Shown one piece after another: positions 1 through 9,489 of a stretch of 64,000 bases of DNA (position 1 is the first letter of the stretch; each line of letters opens with the position of its first letter). The stretch lies in assembly GCA_963716245.1 (NCBI GenBank), contig OY970300.1, forward strand, positions 1,178,001-1,242,000, written 5' to 3'. The notes beneath the pieces were generated by a model. The model did not search any database. It had not been told where the DNA came from and was given only the letters and a program-made list of their open reading frames with translations. The position numbers and the translations under genes were made by a program. Source of the DNA: VRUE01 sp963716245. GTDB lineage: Bacteria; Actinomycetota; Thermoleophilia; Solirubrobacterales; 70-9.

Positions 1-397
1 ATGTTGATCGCGGGGACCGCCAAGTGGCCGCATACGAAGCTCGCTACCCGCTTCGGCTTCTACCTGGGTGAATCAGAGCCAGCTGTGCCCCTTCAGGCCC
101 AGTCAACCGACGAGCTGCCGTCTCCCGCTGACCAGGTCCGGGACTGGCCCTGGCCTGGGACCCGCCTTCGCTCACGTGAGCGGGGTAGGACGACCTCGAT
201 GAAGTCGAAGTAACGGGAGCTCGCAAGCGTCCTGTATTGCTCCGGCTGCGACTGCAGCTACTTGCGATTTCACCTGCGACCGTTGATGGACCGGAGGCCC
301 TGCGTAAGGGTCGAAACGACCTCTCTCAGACCTCACCTTGCCCCAGGGCTTGCCCCACGGGCGTTTTTGAACCCTGTTGTCTGCGCCTCAGAAAAGA
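1..397. other. Left edge, no supportable gene
   Basis: I see no gene here that I can support. A 70-codon frame opens with ATG at position 1, but it has no recognisable motif and no ribosome binding site in view, and it could equally be the tail of something outside the window. On the minus strand an open frame encodes a short repeated WGK-P-WGK motif around 330-360. This is too little to assign. The stretch lies just beyond the terminator of a truncated tRNA, so it may be flanking sequence of an old integration site. Confidence 0.4.
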
Positions 398-424
398 CGA
401 AAGCCCTCATTTACAGGGCTTTCG
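398..424 (-). terminator. Rho-independent terminator behind truncated tRNA
   Basis: A perfect 10-bp inverted repeat (CGAAAGCCCT / AGGGCTTTCG) encloses a 7-base loop. Read on the minus strand it is followed by a T-rich stretch (TCTTTTC). It begins a few bases after the 3' end of the tRNA remnant, exactly where a tRNA terminator is expected. It would also terminate the MMPL transcript that reads through the remnant. Confidence 0.75.
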
Positions 425-429
425 TGAAA

Positions 430-2639
<2,210 letters not shown>

Positions 2640-2700
2640 CTGACTACCTCCAACGCTTCGGCGGGGCGGGGCGTGAGATCGGGGCGACTGTACCAGAATC

Positions 2701-2716
2701 CAAAGTAAACACTTTG
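2701..2716. promoter_or_regulatory. Perfect palindromic operator between MMPL and HxlR genes
   Basis: The sequence CAAAGT-AAAC-ACTTTG is a perfect 6+6 inverted repeat in the 108-bp divergent intergenic region. It overlaps the likely -35 region of the regulator promoter. Position and symmetry suit binding by the dimeric winged-helix regulator encoded at 2748, which would then control both directions. Confidence 0.65.
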
Positions 2717-2740
2717 AATCTCCAATTAACCCGCTAGAAT
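2714..2740 (+). promoter_or_regulatory. Promoter of HxlR regulator (leaderless)
   Basis: TTGAAT (2714-2719) and TAGAAT (2735-2740) are separated by 15 bases, slightly shorter than ideal. The -10 box ends 7 bases before the ATG at 2748, so transcription would start at or next to the start codon. No Shine-Dalgarno is present, consistent with a leaderless mRNA. Confidence 0.5.
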
Positions 2741-2747
2741 CGAGCCG

Positions 2748-3419
2748 ATGAGCCGTCGCAACTACGGTCAGTCCTGCAGCGTCGCCGGCGCGCTCGACCG
2801 AATCGGCGAGCGCTGGTCGCTGCTGATCGTGCGCGAGCTGCTGCTCGGGCCGCTGCGCTTCTCGGACCTCGCCCGCGGCGTCGGCGGCGCCCCGACCGAC
2901 GTGCTGACCAAGCGCCTGCGCGACCTCGAGGCCGACGGCGTCGTCACCCGCCGCCGGCTCGACCCGCCCGCGGCGACCACCGTCTACGAGCTGACCGAGC
3001 TGGGCCGGGACCTCGAGCCGCTGCTCGTCGAACTGGGGCGGTGGGGCCTCAACTTCTTCCAGGTCGAGGACGCCGACGGGATCGAACCCTCCTGGCTGCC
3101 GAACTCGCTGCGGGTGATCCTGCGCCCGCCCCCCGAGGCGAGGCTGACGGTCCAGCTGTGTAGCGAGGGGCAGGCCTTCCGCCTGCGGGTCAAGGACGGC
3201 GCGATCGCCGCTGCGCGCGGCGAGGCGGAGAACCCCGACCTCACGCTGTCGGGCGCGCCTCGGGACGTGATCACGGCGTTGGTCGCGGGGGAGGCGGGGG
3301 GGCAGGGTGTCGAGATCGAAGGCAGCCGCGACGCGCTCGAGCAGCTGCGCGCGATGGTCGACCTCCCCGAGCGACTGCGGGACGAGGCGCTCGAATCAGT
3401 CGTCGTGTCTAGCGCGTAG
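2748..3419 (+). CDS. HxlR-family regulator with SCP2-like C-terminal domain
   Basis: A 223-residue transcription factor. Residues 1-100 form a winged helix of the HxlR type: Cys near the N-terminus (QSCSVAGALD), IGERWSLLIVREL, then DVLTKRLRDLEADGVVTRR and YELTELG. Residues about 120-210 resemble an SCP2 lipid-binding fold (NPDLTLSGAPRDVITAL), a pairing seen in other actinobacterial HxlR proteins. This suggests that it senses a hydrophobic ligand. It is divergent from an MMPL lipid/drug exporter across a 108-bp gap with a perfect palindrome, so control of the exporter and of itself is the simple reading. The ligand is not predictable. The start is chosen by the -10 box 7 bases upstream. Confidence 0.88.
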   Translation: MSRRNYGQSCSVAGALDRIGERWSLLIVRELLLGPLRFSDLARGVGGAPTDVLTKRLRDLEADGVVTRRRLDPPAATTVYELTELGRDLEPLLVELGRWGLNFFQVEDADGIEPSWLPNSLRVILRPPPEARLTVQLCSEGQAFRLRVKDGAIAAARGEAENPDLTLSGAPRDVITALVAGEAGGQGVEIEGSRDALEQLRAMVDLPERLRDEALESVVVSSA

Positions 3420-3620
3420 GCGACTACCGGCTCGCCGAGCATCGTCTCGCGGATCGGGCTCATGCCGAGCCGAGTTGTCCCGGTTCAGTAGGCATCTCGA
3501 AATCGCGTTAGCCAGCCATATGAATAGTTAACACCAAAAAAATTGATCTAACAGTAAACTCAATTCAAAGTCTGGGGTTTTGCGCCCAGTGGTTCCGCCA
3601 TTAGATAACGGGGGACGGTT

Positions 3621-4823
3621 ATGGTTGCACGGGAGCTGTTCGGTCGTATATCGATAGCGTCGGTCGGGGGGCTTGCCATCTGTGTGCTGATCATGTGGGC
3701 TCCGAATGCAGGGGCCGCCACTTGGACGATTCAGACGACTCCGAACGCCAGTGGTGCCGAACACAGCGCACTGTATGACATCGCCTGCAAAGGAAGTGCG
3801 ACCACTGCTTGCTTCTCCGTGGGGAAAGAAACTGCAAGTGGAGGAAACAGCGCGCCGTACATACAGCTCTGGAACGGAAGCACCTGGGCAAATCAAACTG
3901 CGGCCGTACCAGCAGAATCGACCGCAGGGGAATTGCAGTCGGTCGATTGCTTTCCGGAACTGATATTTGAAAAGCTGTTCTGCTTCGCCGCCGGCTCTTA
4001 TACCAGCGGTGGTGTAACCCGTGTCCTAATCGAGAACTCCACAGTCAACGGCAACTGGTCTTTAAACACGACCGAACACCCAGAAGGTGCAAGTGAATCG
4101 GCCTTCCGGGGAATCTCCTGCAGGGTGTCGCTTCTCACCGCCTGTATGGCTGTCGGATACAGCGTCAAAAGCGGTGTCAAAACCGCCCTGGTAGAGAAGT
4201 TGTCGGAATCGCAATGGACGGTTCAGGCGATTCCAACCCCCGCTGGCGCGACCTCAAGCGAACTGCACGGCGTGGATTGCCCTACGACGACCTTCTGTAT
4301 GGCGGTCGGCAGCTACGCCCTTAGCCTCAGCGAACCACAGTGGGCTTGGTCAGCGACCTGGGACGGAAGCGCGTGGACGCTTCGGACCGTCTCGAAACCA
4401 GCAAGCTCCTTGCGCAGCACCCTCCTCGACGTCTCCTGCAGTAACGCTTCGAGCTGCACGGGTGTGGGGGGCTACCGGAACAGCAGCAACGTCCAGCTTT
4501 CATTCGTGCAACGTTGGAACGGATCTTCTTGGTCTCACCAGAGCAGTCCGAATCCGGCTGGCTCGACCAATACCGTGTTCCAGAACGTCTCCTGTGTCGC
4601 AGGGGCTCCCTGTGTCGCGGTCGGCGACTGGAACAACGGAAAAATGTGGCAGCCGATGGCTCAGGAATGGAATGGCAGCGCCTGGGCCCTGGATACGACC
4701 CCGACTCCCGAAGGGGCTACCTTTTCCTTGCTCGAGGGAGTTGCCTGCCGGACTGGGTGCTTGGCAACCGGGTGGTACACCGATTCAGGTGGAAAAAACA
4801 AGACTCTCGGCGAGACCCGCTAG
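3621..4823 (+). CDS. Secreted seven-repeat protein, probable beta-propeller
   Basis: A 400-residue protein with a signal peptide (residues about 1-33, cleavage after AGA). The rest is seven units of 45-58 residues. Each starts with Trp (WxxQxxPxP), continues with a short turn GA.S..L..V.C, then C.AVG.Y, and ends at a W-G-S element. Each unit brings a Cys pair, so disulfides are likely outside the cell. Seven such units fit a seven-bladed propeller, with the N-terminal W strand closing the last, W-less unit. Similar repeat proteins occur in many actinobacteria without known function. Base composition is clearly lower in GC than its neighbours and upstream DNA is AT-rich, suggesting acquisition. 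A GGGGGA ribosome site precedes the ATG. Confidence 0.75.
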   Translation: MVARELFGRISIASVGGLAICVLIMWAPNAGAATWTIQTTPNASGAEHSALYDIACKGSATTACFSVGKETASGGNSAPYIQLWNGSTWANQTAAVPAESTAGELQSVDCFPELIFEKLFCFAAGSYTSGGVTRVLIENSTVNGNWSLNTTEHPEGASESAFRGISCRVSLLTACMAVGYSVKSGVKTALVEKLSESQWTVQAIPTPAGATSSELHGVDCPTTTFCMAVGSYALSLSEPQWAWSATWDGSAWTLRTVSKPASSLRSTLLDVSCSNASSCTGVGGYRNSSNVQLSFVQRWNGSSWSHQSSPNPAGSTNTVFQNVSCVAGAPCVAVGDWNNGKMWQPMAQEWNGSAWALDTTPTPEGATFSLLEGVACRTGCLATGWYTDSGGKNKTLGETR

Positions 4824-4839
4824 GTCTGGAGAGGGTCCG

Positions 4840-5085
4840 CTAAGACAGCTCGGTGCCGTCGTAGATCTTCTTGACGTGCACGGTGCCCGGCGGCGAGGCC
4901 TCGATGCAGAGGCGGCAGAGGACGCACTCGTCGAGGTTCTCCTCGACCACGTCGACGCGACCGCCCGCGTCGCGGTAGATGTCGACCGGGCAGACTTCCT
5001 CCAGCTTGGCGGCGAGCGTCGCGTCGGAGGCGACCGACTCGTCGACCTCGACCTCGATGAAGACCTTGTTCAGCTGCTCGGCCAT
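4840..5085 (-). CDS. FixX-like [4Fe-4S] ferredoxin
   Basis: An 81-residue ferredoxin-like protein. Cysteines at 32 (CPVDIY) and at 54, 57 and 60 (CVLCRLC) supply four ligands for one [4Fe-4S] cluster, arranged as in FixX. The usual partner CP after the second motif is replaced by ASPPG, so a second cluster is not possible. The ATG overlaps the TGA of the ligase alpha gene by one base, so the two are translationally coupled. A ferredoxin tied to a CoA-ligase pair is unusual, because the ligase reaction itself has no redox step. It may serve a partner oxidoreductase or acyl-CoA dehydrogenase encoded elsewhere. Its electron donor and acceptor cannot be read from the sequence. Confidence 0.8.
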   Translation of the reverse strand: MAEQLNKVFIEVEVDESVASDATLAAKLEEVCPVDIYRDAGGRVDVVEENLDECVLCRLCIEASPPGTVHVKKIYDGTELS

Positions 5086-6002
5086 CAGGCTGCGACCCCC
5101 AGCTTCTCCTTGACCGCGTCCGGTATCTCGTCGATCCGCTCGACGACGCGGATGCCGGCCGCTTCGAGCCGGGCGATCTTCTCGGTCGCGGTGTCCTCCT
5201 TGCCCTCGACGATCGTGCCCGCGTGGCCGAAGCTCATCCCCTTCATCTCCTCGTCGTCCATGAACTTGCCGGCCATGAAGGCGACGATCGGCAGGCGGCT
5301 GTCGTTCTCCTTGACCCACTCGGAAAGCTGTGCCTCCATGCGCCCGCCCGGCTCGGTGTAGATCACGATCGCCTGGGTCTGCTCGTCGGCCTCGAAGTAG
5401 GGCATCAGCTCGGCGTAGGCGGAGCCGATGATGGCGTCGCCGCCGATCGAGATCGCGGTCGAGACGCCGAGCCCCGCCTGGGTCAGCGAGGATGAGATCT
5501 CGGTCGTCATCCCGCCCGAGCGGCTCATCACGCCGACCGGCCCTGGGGCGTAGGCCTTGGCCGCGTCTTTGGCGGGGCCGCCGATGCCGCCCATCTTGCA
5601 GACCTCGGGGACGATCAGGCCGAGGCAGTTGGGGCCGATGATCCGCGCCCCGCGCATGTCGGCCAGCTCGACCATCTGGGCGACGTCGCGGCGCGGCACG
5701 CGCTCGGTGACGATCACGATCAGCTTGACCCCGTTCTCGATCGCCTCCAGCACGGCGTCCTTGGTGAAGGCGGGGGGGACGGTGACGACCGAGCCGTCGA
5801 TCGGGCCACCGTGGTGCTCGACCGCCTGGGCGACGGTGTCGAAGACCGGCACGCCGTGGACCTCGCGACCCTTGCGGCCCGGCGTCACGCCGCCGACCAC
5901 CTTGGAGCCGTAGTCGAGGCACTCGCGAGTCAAGTTGACCGCCTCGCGCCCCGTGATCCCCTGGACGATGAAGGTGGTGTCCTTGCTCAGCAGGATGCTC
6001 AT
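5085..6002 (-). CDS. Succinyl-CoA ligase-like alpha subunit (ADP-forming)
   Basis: A 305-residue alpha subunit of the succinyl-CoA/malate-CoA ligase family, which couples acyl-CoA formation to NDP phosphorylation through a phosphohistidine. Visible are the CoA-binding Rossmann start (IVQGITGREA), GGVTPGRKG, GPNCLGLIVP, VMSRSGGMTTE, SIGGDAIIG and the phosphorylated His260 in FGHAGTIVEG. Several family-conserved stretches differ from ordinary SucD (for example SRSGGMTTE where SRSGTLTYE is usual), so the substrate may not be succinate. A GGGAGGAC ribosome site precedes the ATG. It lies 52 bp after the beta gene and is coupled to a ferredoxin gene downstream. Malate is a candidate because a malyl-CoA lyase gene lies 10 kb away, but this is inference. 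Confidence 0.85.
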   Translation of the reverse strand: MSILLSKDTTFIVQGITGREAVNLTRECLDYGSKVVGGVTPGRKGREVHGVPVFDTVAQAVEHHGGPIDGSVVTVPPAFTKDAVLEAIENGVKLIVIVTERVPRRDVAQMVELADMRGARIIGPNCLGLIVPEVCKMGGIGGPAKDAAKAYAPGPVGVMSRSGGMTTEISSSLTQAGLGVSTAISIGGDAIIGSAYAELMPYFEADEQTQAIVIYTEPGGRMEAQLSEWVKENDSRLPIVAFMAGKFMDDEEMKGMSFGHAGTIVEGKEDTATEKIARLEAAGIRVVERIDEIPDAVKEKLGVAA

Positions 6003-6024
6003 ACCGTCCTCCCGGGCGGCTTAT

Positions 6025-6039
6025 TGACGCTATGCGTCA
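6025..6039. repeat. Short perfect palindrome between ligase beta and alpha genes
   Basis: TGACGC-TAT-GCGTCA is a perfect 6-bp inverted repeat with a 3-base loop in the 52-bp gap between the two subunit genes. There is no T-run, so it is not a terminator. It could be an mRNA hairpin that adjusts the ratio of the two subunits, or simply chance. Confidence 0.35.
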
Positions 6040-6054
6040 GGAAGACGCCCCGCG

Positions 6055-7272
6055 TCATGCCGGCGCCCCCTGGATCTTCGCGACGGCGCGGCCGGCGGCC
6101 TCCCACATCGAGACCGAGCGGTCGCAGTACTCGACCCCGTAGCTGTCGAGGATCTTGAAGCCCTCCTCCTCCCAGGCGCCCGGGATGCGGAAGATCGCGA
6201 TCGTCTCGGCCGGGTCCTTGCCGAGCTCGAGGCAGGCCTTGATCACGCCCCGGGCGACGATGTCTACCCGCGTGTTGGAGACGATCGACATCATCACCGC
6301 GATCTTCTCGACGCCGTCCTTCTGCAGCACCTCTTTCGCCAGGCCGCAGGCCTTGGCTACCGACGGGTTGCCGCCGATCTCCGAGTAGTTGGCCGGCTTG
6401 CCGCCCTGGCTGCGGACCGCGTCGGTGAGGGTCAGCGAGCCGCCGCCGGCGCCGATCACGAGGCCGAGGTTGCCCTCGAAGCCATGGTCCTTGCCCTGGA
6501 TCACGCCGCGGTGGTCGGCGGCGTCGATCGCGGCGACGTTGCGCTCGAAGTCGGACGGCTCGTAGGTCTCGCGCGTGTCGTCCTCGGCGATCTCGAGGTG
6601 CTTTCGCAGCAGCGTCTTCTGGCGCCCGACCGCCTCGTTCTCCATCTCCATGTGGGCGTCGAGGGCGACGAAGCTGCCGTCGGTCAGCTCGGCCAGCGGG
6701 TTGATCTCGGCCAGCGTCATGTCGTAGTCACGGAAGAGCCGGGCGAGGCGGGCGAGGATCGGGGTCGCGCGCTGCAGCTGCTTGCCGGTGACGCCCGTCG
6801 CGGCAACCGCCTGCTTGGCCTCGAAGTCGGCGATCGGCAGCAGGTTGGAGAGGTGACCGCGGCCGACGTGGTCGGGGTGGGTCTCGGCGACCTCCTCGAT
6901 GTCGATCCCGCCCATGTCGCTGAACAGCATCAGCGGCCGCTTCGCGGTGCCGTCCCAGACGACGCTCGCGTAGTACTCCTGCTTGACCTCGGCTTTCGGG
7001 TCGACCAGGACGCCGCGCGGCATGTGGCCGTTGATCTCCAGCCGCAGGATCGCCTCGGCGTGCTCGGCCGCCTCGTCGGGCGTATCGGCGAACTTGACGC
7101 CGCCCGCCTTCATCCGGCCGCCGCTCAGCACCTGGGACTTGATCACGACCGGCCCGCCGATCTCCTCGGCGGCCGCCCTGGCCTCGTCGGCGGTCGTGCA
7201 GAAGCCGTACTTGGTGACGGGAATCCCCGCCAGCTCGACGATCTTGCGTGCCTCGTACTCGTAGAAGCGCAT
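6055..7272 (-). CDS. Succinyl-CoA ligase-like beta subunit (ATP-grasp)
   Basis: A 405-residue beta subunit. The N-terminal ATP-grasp begins MRFYEYEARKI and includes VIKSQVLSGGRMKAGGVKFA (nucleotide and dimer contacts), the DIEEVAETHP region and the Mg-binding LAEINPLAEL. The C-terminal CoA-ligase domain should hold a GAGLAMATMD-type power helix and GGGA turn. Here it reads IGAGGGSLTLTDAV and SEIGGNPS, so it sits well away from classical SucC. The same divergence is seen in the paired alpha subunit, which supports a specialised acyl-CoA ligase. This is the first gene of a leftward three-gene operon (beta, alpha, ferredoxin). The weak ribosome site leaves the start slightly uncertain, but the residue pattern fits the family from the first codon. 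Confidence 0.85.
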   Translation of the reverse strand: MRFYEYEARKIVELAGIPVTKYGFCTTADEARAAAEEIGGPVVIKSQVLSGGRMKAGGVKFADTPDEAAEHAEAILRLEINGHMPRGVLVDPKAEVKQEYYASVVWDGTAKRPLMLFSDMGGIDIEEVAETHPDHVGRGHLSNLLPIADFEAKQAVAATGVTGKQLQRATPILARLARLFRDYDMTLAEINPLAELTDGSFVALDAHMEMENEAVGRQKTLLRKHLEIAEDDTRETYEPSDFERNVAAIDAADHRGVIQGKDHGFEGNLGLVIGAGGGSLTLTDAVRSQGGKPANYSEIGGNPSVAKACGLAKEVLQKDGVEKIAVMMSIVSNTRVDIVARGVIKACLELGKDPAETIAIFRIPGAWEEEGFKILDSYGVEYCDRSVSMWEAAGRAVAKIQGAPA

Positions 7273-7306
7273 AGCGGCGCGGAACCCTATCCAAACGCCG
7301 GGGCGG

Positions 7307-7798
7307 TCACGGTTCGGCGGCCGGATCGGTCAGCGCGGCCACGTCCGCTTCGTCGACCGGGCGCCCGCGCGCGAGCTTCATCCTGATCAGGTCGTCCCGG
7401 CCGGCGACGGGGACTCGCACGCGGCCGACCGAGACGACCATCGCCCGCTTGCGCAGCTGCTCGTACGGCGCGGCACCCGGCGCCTCGTGCAGCACGTCGA
7501 TGTCGCCGTGCCGCGTCCCGAACTGCCAGATCGTCGCCCGCGGCAGCATCGCCGCGTCGATATCGATCTCCTCCTGCCCGGGATTGAGCACCCGCGCCTC
7601 GAGCGAGCGCAGCGCCTCGGCGAGGCGGGCGAGGTTGCCCGGCTCCGGCTGCGGAATCACGTCCACGTCGTTCGTCATCCGCGGGCTGCCGTGCGTCTGC
7701 GCCGCGAGGCCGCCGACGAGGACGAAGTCGACGTCGTTCGCGGCAAGCGCCTCGAAGATGCGCTGCGGATCGAGTTCCCCCCGCGGGTCAGCCGCCAC
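7307..7798 (-). CDS. Nucleotidyltransferase (MNT/AbiEii-like), possible toxin
   Basis: A 163-residue protein with the polymerase-beta-type nucleotidyltransferase signature: Gly29-Gly30 in VLVGG, then D44 and D46 in NDVDV, with a third acidic pair in HGDIDV (98-100). Small proteins of this type are often paired with helix-turn-helix partners in toxin-antitoxin or abortive-infection modules, where they modify tRNA or a partner protein. It starts with GTG and overlaps the preceding XRE gene by 11 bases, so the two are made together. The target is unknown. It could also be a housekeeping nucleotidyltransferase of the aminoglycoside-modifying type. Confidence 0.75.
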   Translation of the reverse strand: MAADPRGELDPQRIFEALAANDVDFVLVGGLAAQTHGSPRMTNDVDVIPQPEPGNLARLAEALRSLEARVLNPGQEEIDIDAAMLPRATIWQFGTRHGDIDVLHEAPGAAPYEQLRKRAMVVSVGRVRVPVAGRDDLIRMKLARGRPVDEADVAALTDPAAEP

Positions 7799-8132
7799 GG
7801 GCCTGCCGTCCAGCCTCGGCCAGCCGTGCTGCCAGGCGGTTCCACGAGATCGCCAGCTCCAACCGTTCCTCGGGACTGCGGCTCAGCGCCGAGCGAACGT
7901 GAAGCGGGTCGTGCTGCCCTGCGACCGGCTCCGAGCCGAGGGTCAGGCGCTCGCCCATCGCCGCCAGCAGCCGCTCGACGGTCTCCAGGGTCGGCGAGAT
8001 CTCTCCGCGCTCGATTCGGCTGATCGCGGCCTGGTCGGTGCCGGCTCGGATCGCCAGCGACTGCTGGCTGAGGCACCGCCGTCGCCGCGCGCTCCTGACG
8101 ATGTGGGCTGCATTCATAGAGGGTAGGACCAT
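7788..8132 (-). CDS. XRE-family HTH protein, probable antitoxin partner
   Basis: A 114-residue protein with an XRE helix-turn-helix at about residues 12-62 (LSQQSLAIRAGTDQAAISRI, then LETVERLLAAMG). The C-terminal half is Arg-rich and helical, as in antitoxins that wrap a partner. It is the first gene of a pair with the overlapping nucleotidyltransferase. The first ATG (8132) directly abuts a palindrome and a CATAAT -10-like box. A second in-frame ATG (8117) may be the real start if transcription begins after that box. Autoregulation through the palindrome is likely. Confidence 0.78.
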   Translation of the reverse strand: MVLPSMNAAHIVRSARRRRCLSQQSLAIRAGTDQAAISRIERGEISPTLETVERLLAAMGERLTLGSEPVAGQHDPLHVRSALSRSPEERLELAISWNRLAARLAEAGRQARGG

Positions 8133-8150
8133 TATGCCTTAAAGGGCATA
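8133..8150. promoter_or_regulatory. Operator-like palindrome before XRE/nucleotidyltransferase pair
   Basis: TATGCC-N6-GGCATA (the centre is TTAAAG) lies directly upstream of the first ATG of the XRE gene. It is an 18-bp inverted repeat in an AT-rich patch of an otherwise GC-rich region. Such sites in front of toxin-antitoxin pairs are usually bound by the HTH partner. Confidence 0.6.
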
Positions 8151-8209
8151 TTCTGTGTGACTGCGCAGCAGCGAGCCCCACCGACGGGGTCGTCGTGACC
8201 GCCGTGAAG

Positions 8210-9457
8210 CTAGAGGTGAACGAGATTGGCGGCGTCGATGCTGCGCGTGACGCCGCGGAAGTCGACTACGAGCGGGGCGGTTGCGGCCACCGCCTCGTAG
8301 TCGACCTCGGGGTGGGCGGTGACGATCGCGACGGCGTCGGCGGCGCGCAGGCCCTCGTCGAGGTCGACGCAGTGCAGCTCCCGGCTGGTCAGCTCGGGGA
8401 CGTGGGGGTCGTGGTAGGAGACCTCGCCGCCGAGCTCGCGCAGCAGGTCGATCAGCTTCAGCGAGGGCGACTCGCGGGTGTCGCCGATCCCCGCCTTGTA
8501 GCTGACGCCGAGCAGCAGGATGCTCGATCCCTTCACCGGCTTGCCGGCGTCGTTGAGCGCGCGCTGGATCCGTTCGGCGCAGAACGCCGGCTGCGCCTGG
8601 TTGACCTTGCCGGCCAGCTCGATGAACTCGGGGTAGAAGTCGCGCTCGCGGGCCTTGAAGGCGAGGTAGAAGGGGTCGACCGGGAGGCAGTGGCCGCCCA
8701 TGCCCGGACCTGGATCGAAGCGCATGAAGCCGAACGGCTTGGTCGCTGCCGCGTCGACCACCTCCCAGACGTCGATCCCGAGCCGATCGCAGAGCTGCGC
8801 CAGTTCGTTGACGAGCGCGATGTTGACCGACCGGAAGATGTTCTCCAGGAGCTTGGCCAGCTCGGCCGTCTCGGGGCTGCTCAGCACGACCACCTGGTCG
8901 CAGATCTCCGCGTAGAGGTCGCGGGCGCGCTCCGCGCACGCCTCGGTGAGGCCGCCGACCAGCTTCGGCGTCGTGCGCACGGTGTAGTCGGTGCGGCCCG
9001 GGTCGATCCGCTCCGGCGAGAACGCCAGGTGGAAGTCGCGGCCGGCGGCCAGCCCCGACTCCTCGAGGATCGGCAGCAGCCGCTCGCGGGTCGTGCCGGG
9101 GTAGGTGGTCGACTCGAGCACGACCAGCTGCCCGGCGCGCAGCTCGCCCGATAACCCGGTCGCCGAGTCGAGCAGGTAGGTGAGATCCGGTTCGCGGGCG
9201 CTGGTCAGCGGCGTCGGCACGCAGATGATCACCGCGTCGCAGGCCGAGAGGTCGGCGTGGCGCGAGGTCGCCGTCAGCCGCTCGCGAAGCGGCCCCAGGG
9301 CGCTGTCGGGCACGTCCTCGACGTAGCTGCGCCCCTCGTTCAGCGCCTCTACCTTGCGGCTGTCGGTATCGAGGCCGACGATTTCATGTCCGGCCTCGGC
9401 GAAGGCCACCGCCAGGGGGAGGCCGACGTAGCCGAGGCCGATGATCCCGATCTTCAT
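8210..9457 (-). CDS. Nucleotide-sugar 6-dehydrogenase (UDP-GlcNAc/UDP-ManNAc type)
   Basis: A 415-residue enzyme of the UDP-glucose/UDP-mannosaminuronate dehydrogenase family. It makes a uronic acid nucleotide sugar by two NAD-dependent oxidations. Present are the N-terminal NAD fold (GIIGLGYVGLPLAVAF), VPTPL, ESTTYPGTT, FSPERIDPG, the central helix with KLLEN, and the catalytic Cys in MGGHCLPVDP at about residue 255. The C-terminal domain has LLGVSYKAGIGDTRESPS. FSPERIDPG and the spacing suit the WbpA/WecC branch better than Ugd, so the substrate is probably UDP-GlcNAc or UDP-ManNAc. It follows a secreted glycosidase by 32 bp on the same strand. A WbpD-like acetyltransferase lies 45 kb to the right. 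Confidence 0.88.
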   Translation of the reverse strand: MKIGIIGLGYVGLPLAVAFAEAGHEIVGLDTDSRKVEALNEGRSYVEDVPDSALGPLRERLTATSRHADLSACDAVIICVPTPLTSAREPDLTYLLDSATGLSGELRAGQLVVLESTTYPGTTRERLLPILEESGLAAGRDFHLAFSPERIDPGRTDYTVRTTPKLVGGLTEACAERARDLYAEICDQVVVLSSPETAELAKLLENIFRSVNIALVNELAQLCDRLGIDVWEVVDAAATKPFGFMRFDPGPGMGGHCLPVDPFYLAFKARERDFYPEFIELAGKVNQAQPAFCAERIQRALNDAGKPVKGSSILLLGVSYKAGIGDTRESPSLKLIDLLRELGGEVSYHDPHVPELTSRELHCVDLDEGLRAADAVAIVTAHPEVDYEAVAATAPLVVDFRGVTRSIDAANLVHL

Positions 9458-9489
9458 CGGCGGGAGTGTAGATCCCGGCGTCGGTGCGG

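Noticed and set aside
1..213. Possible 70-residue protein at the left edge
   Set aside because: No motif, no ribosome site in view and no supporting context. Kept only as a remark on the edge region.
3621..4823. Kelch or WD40 protein
   Set aside because: Repeat length and seven-fold number are similar, but the conserved residues (W start, Cys pair, AVG) do not match Kelch GG or WD40 WD signatures.
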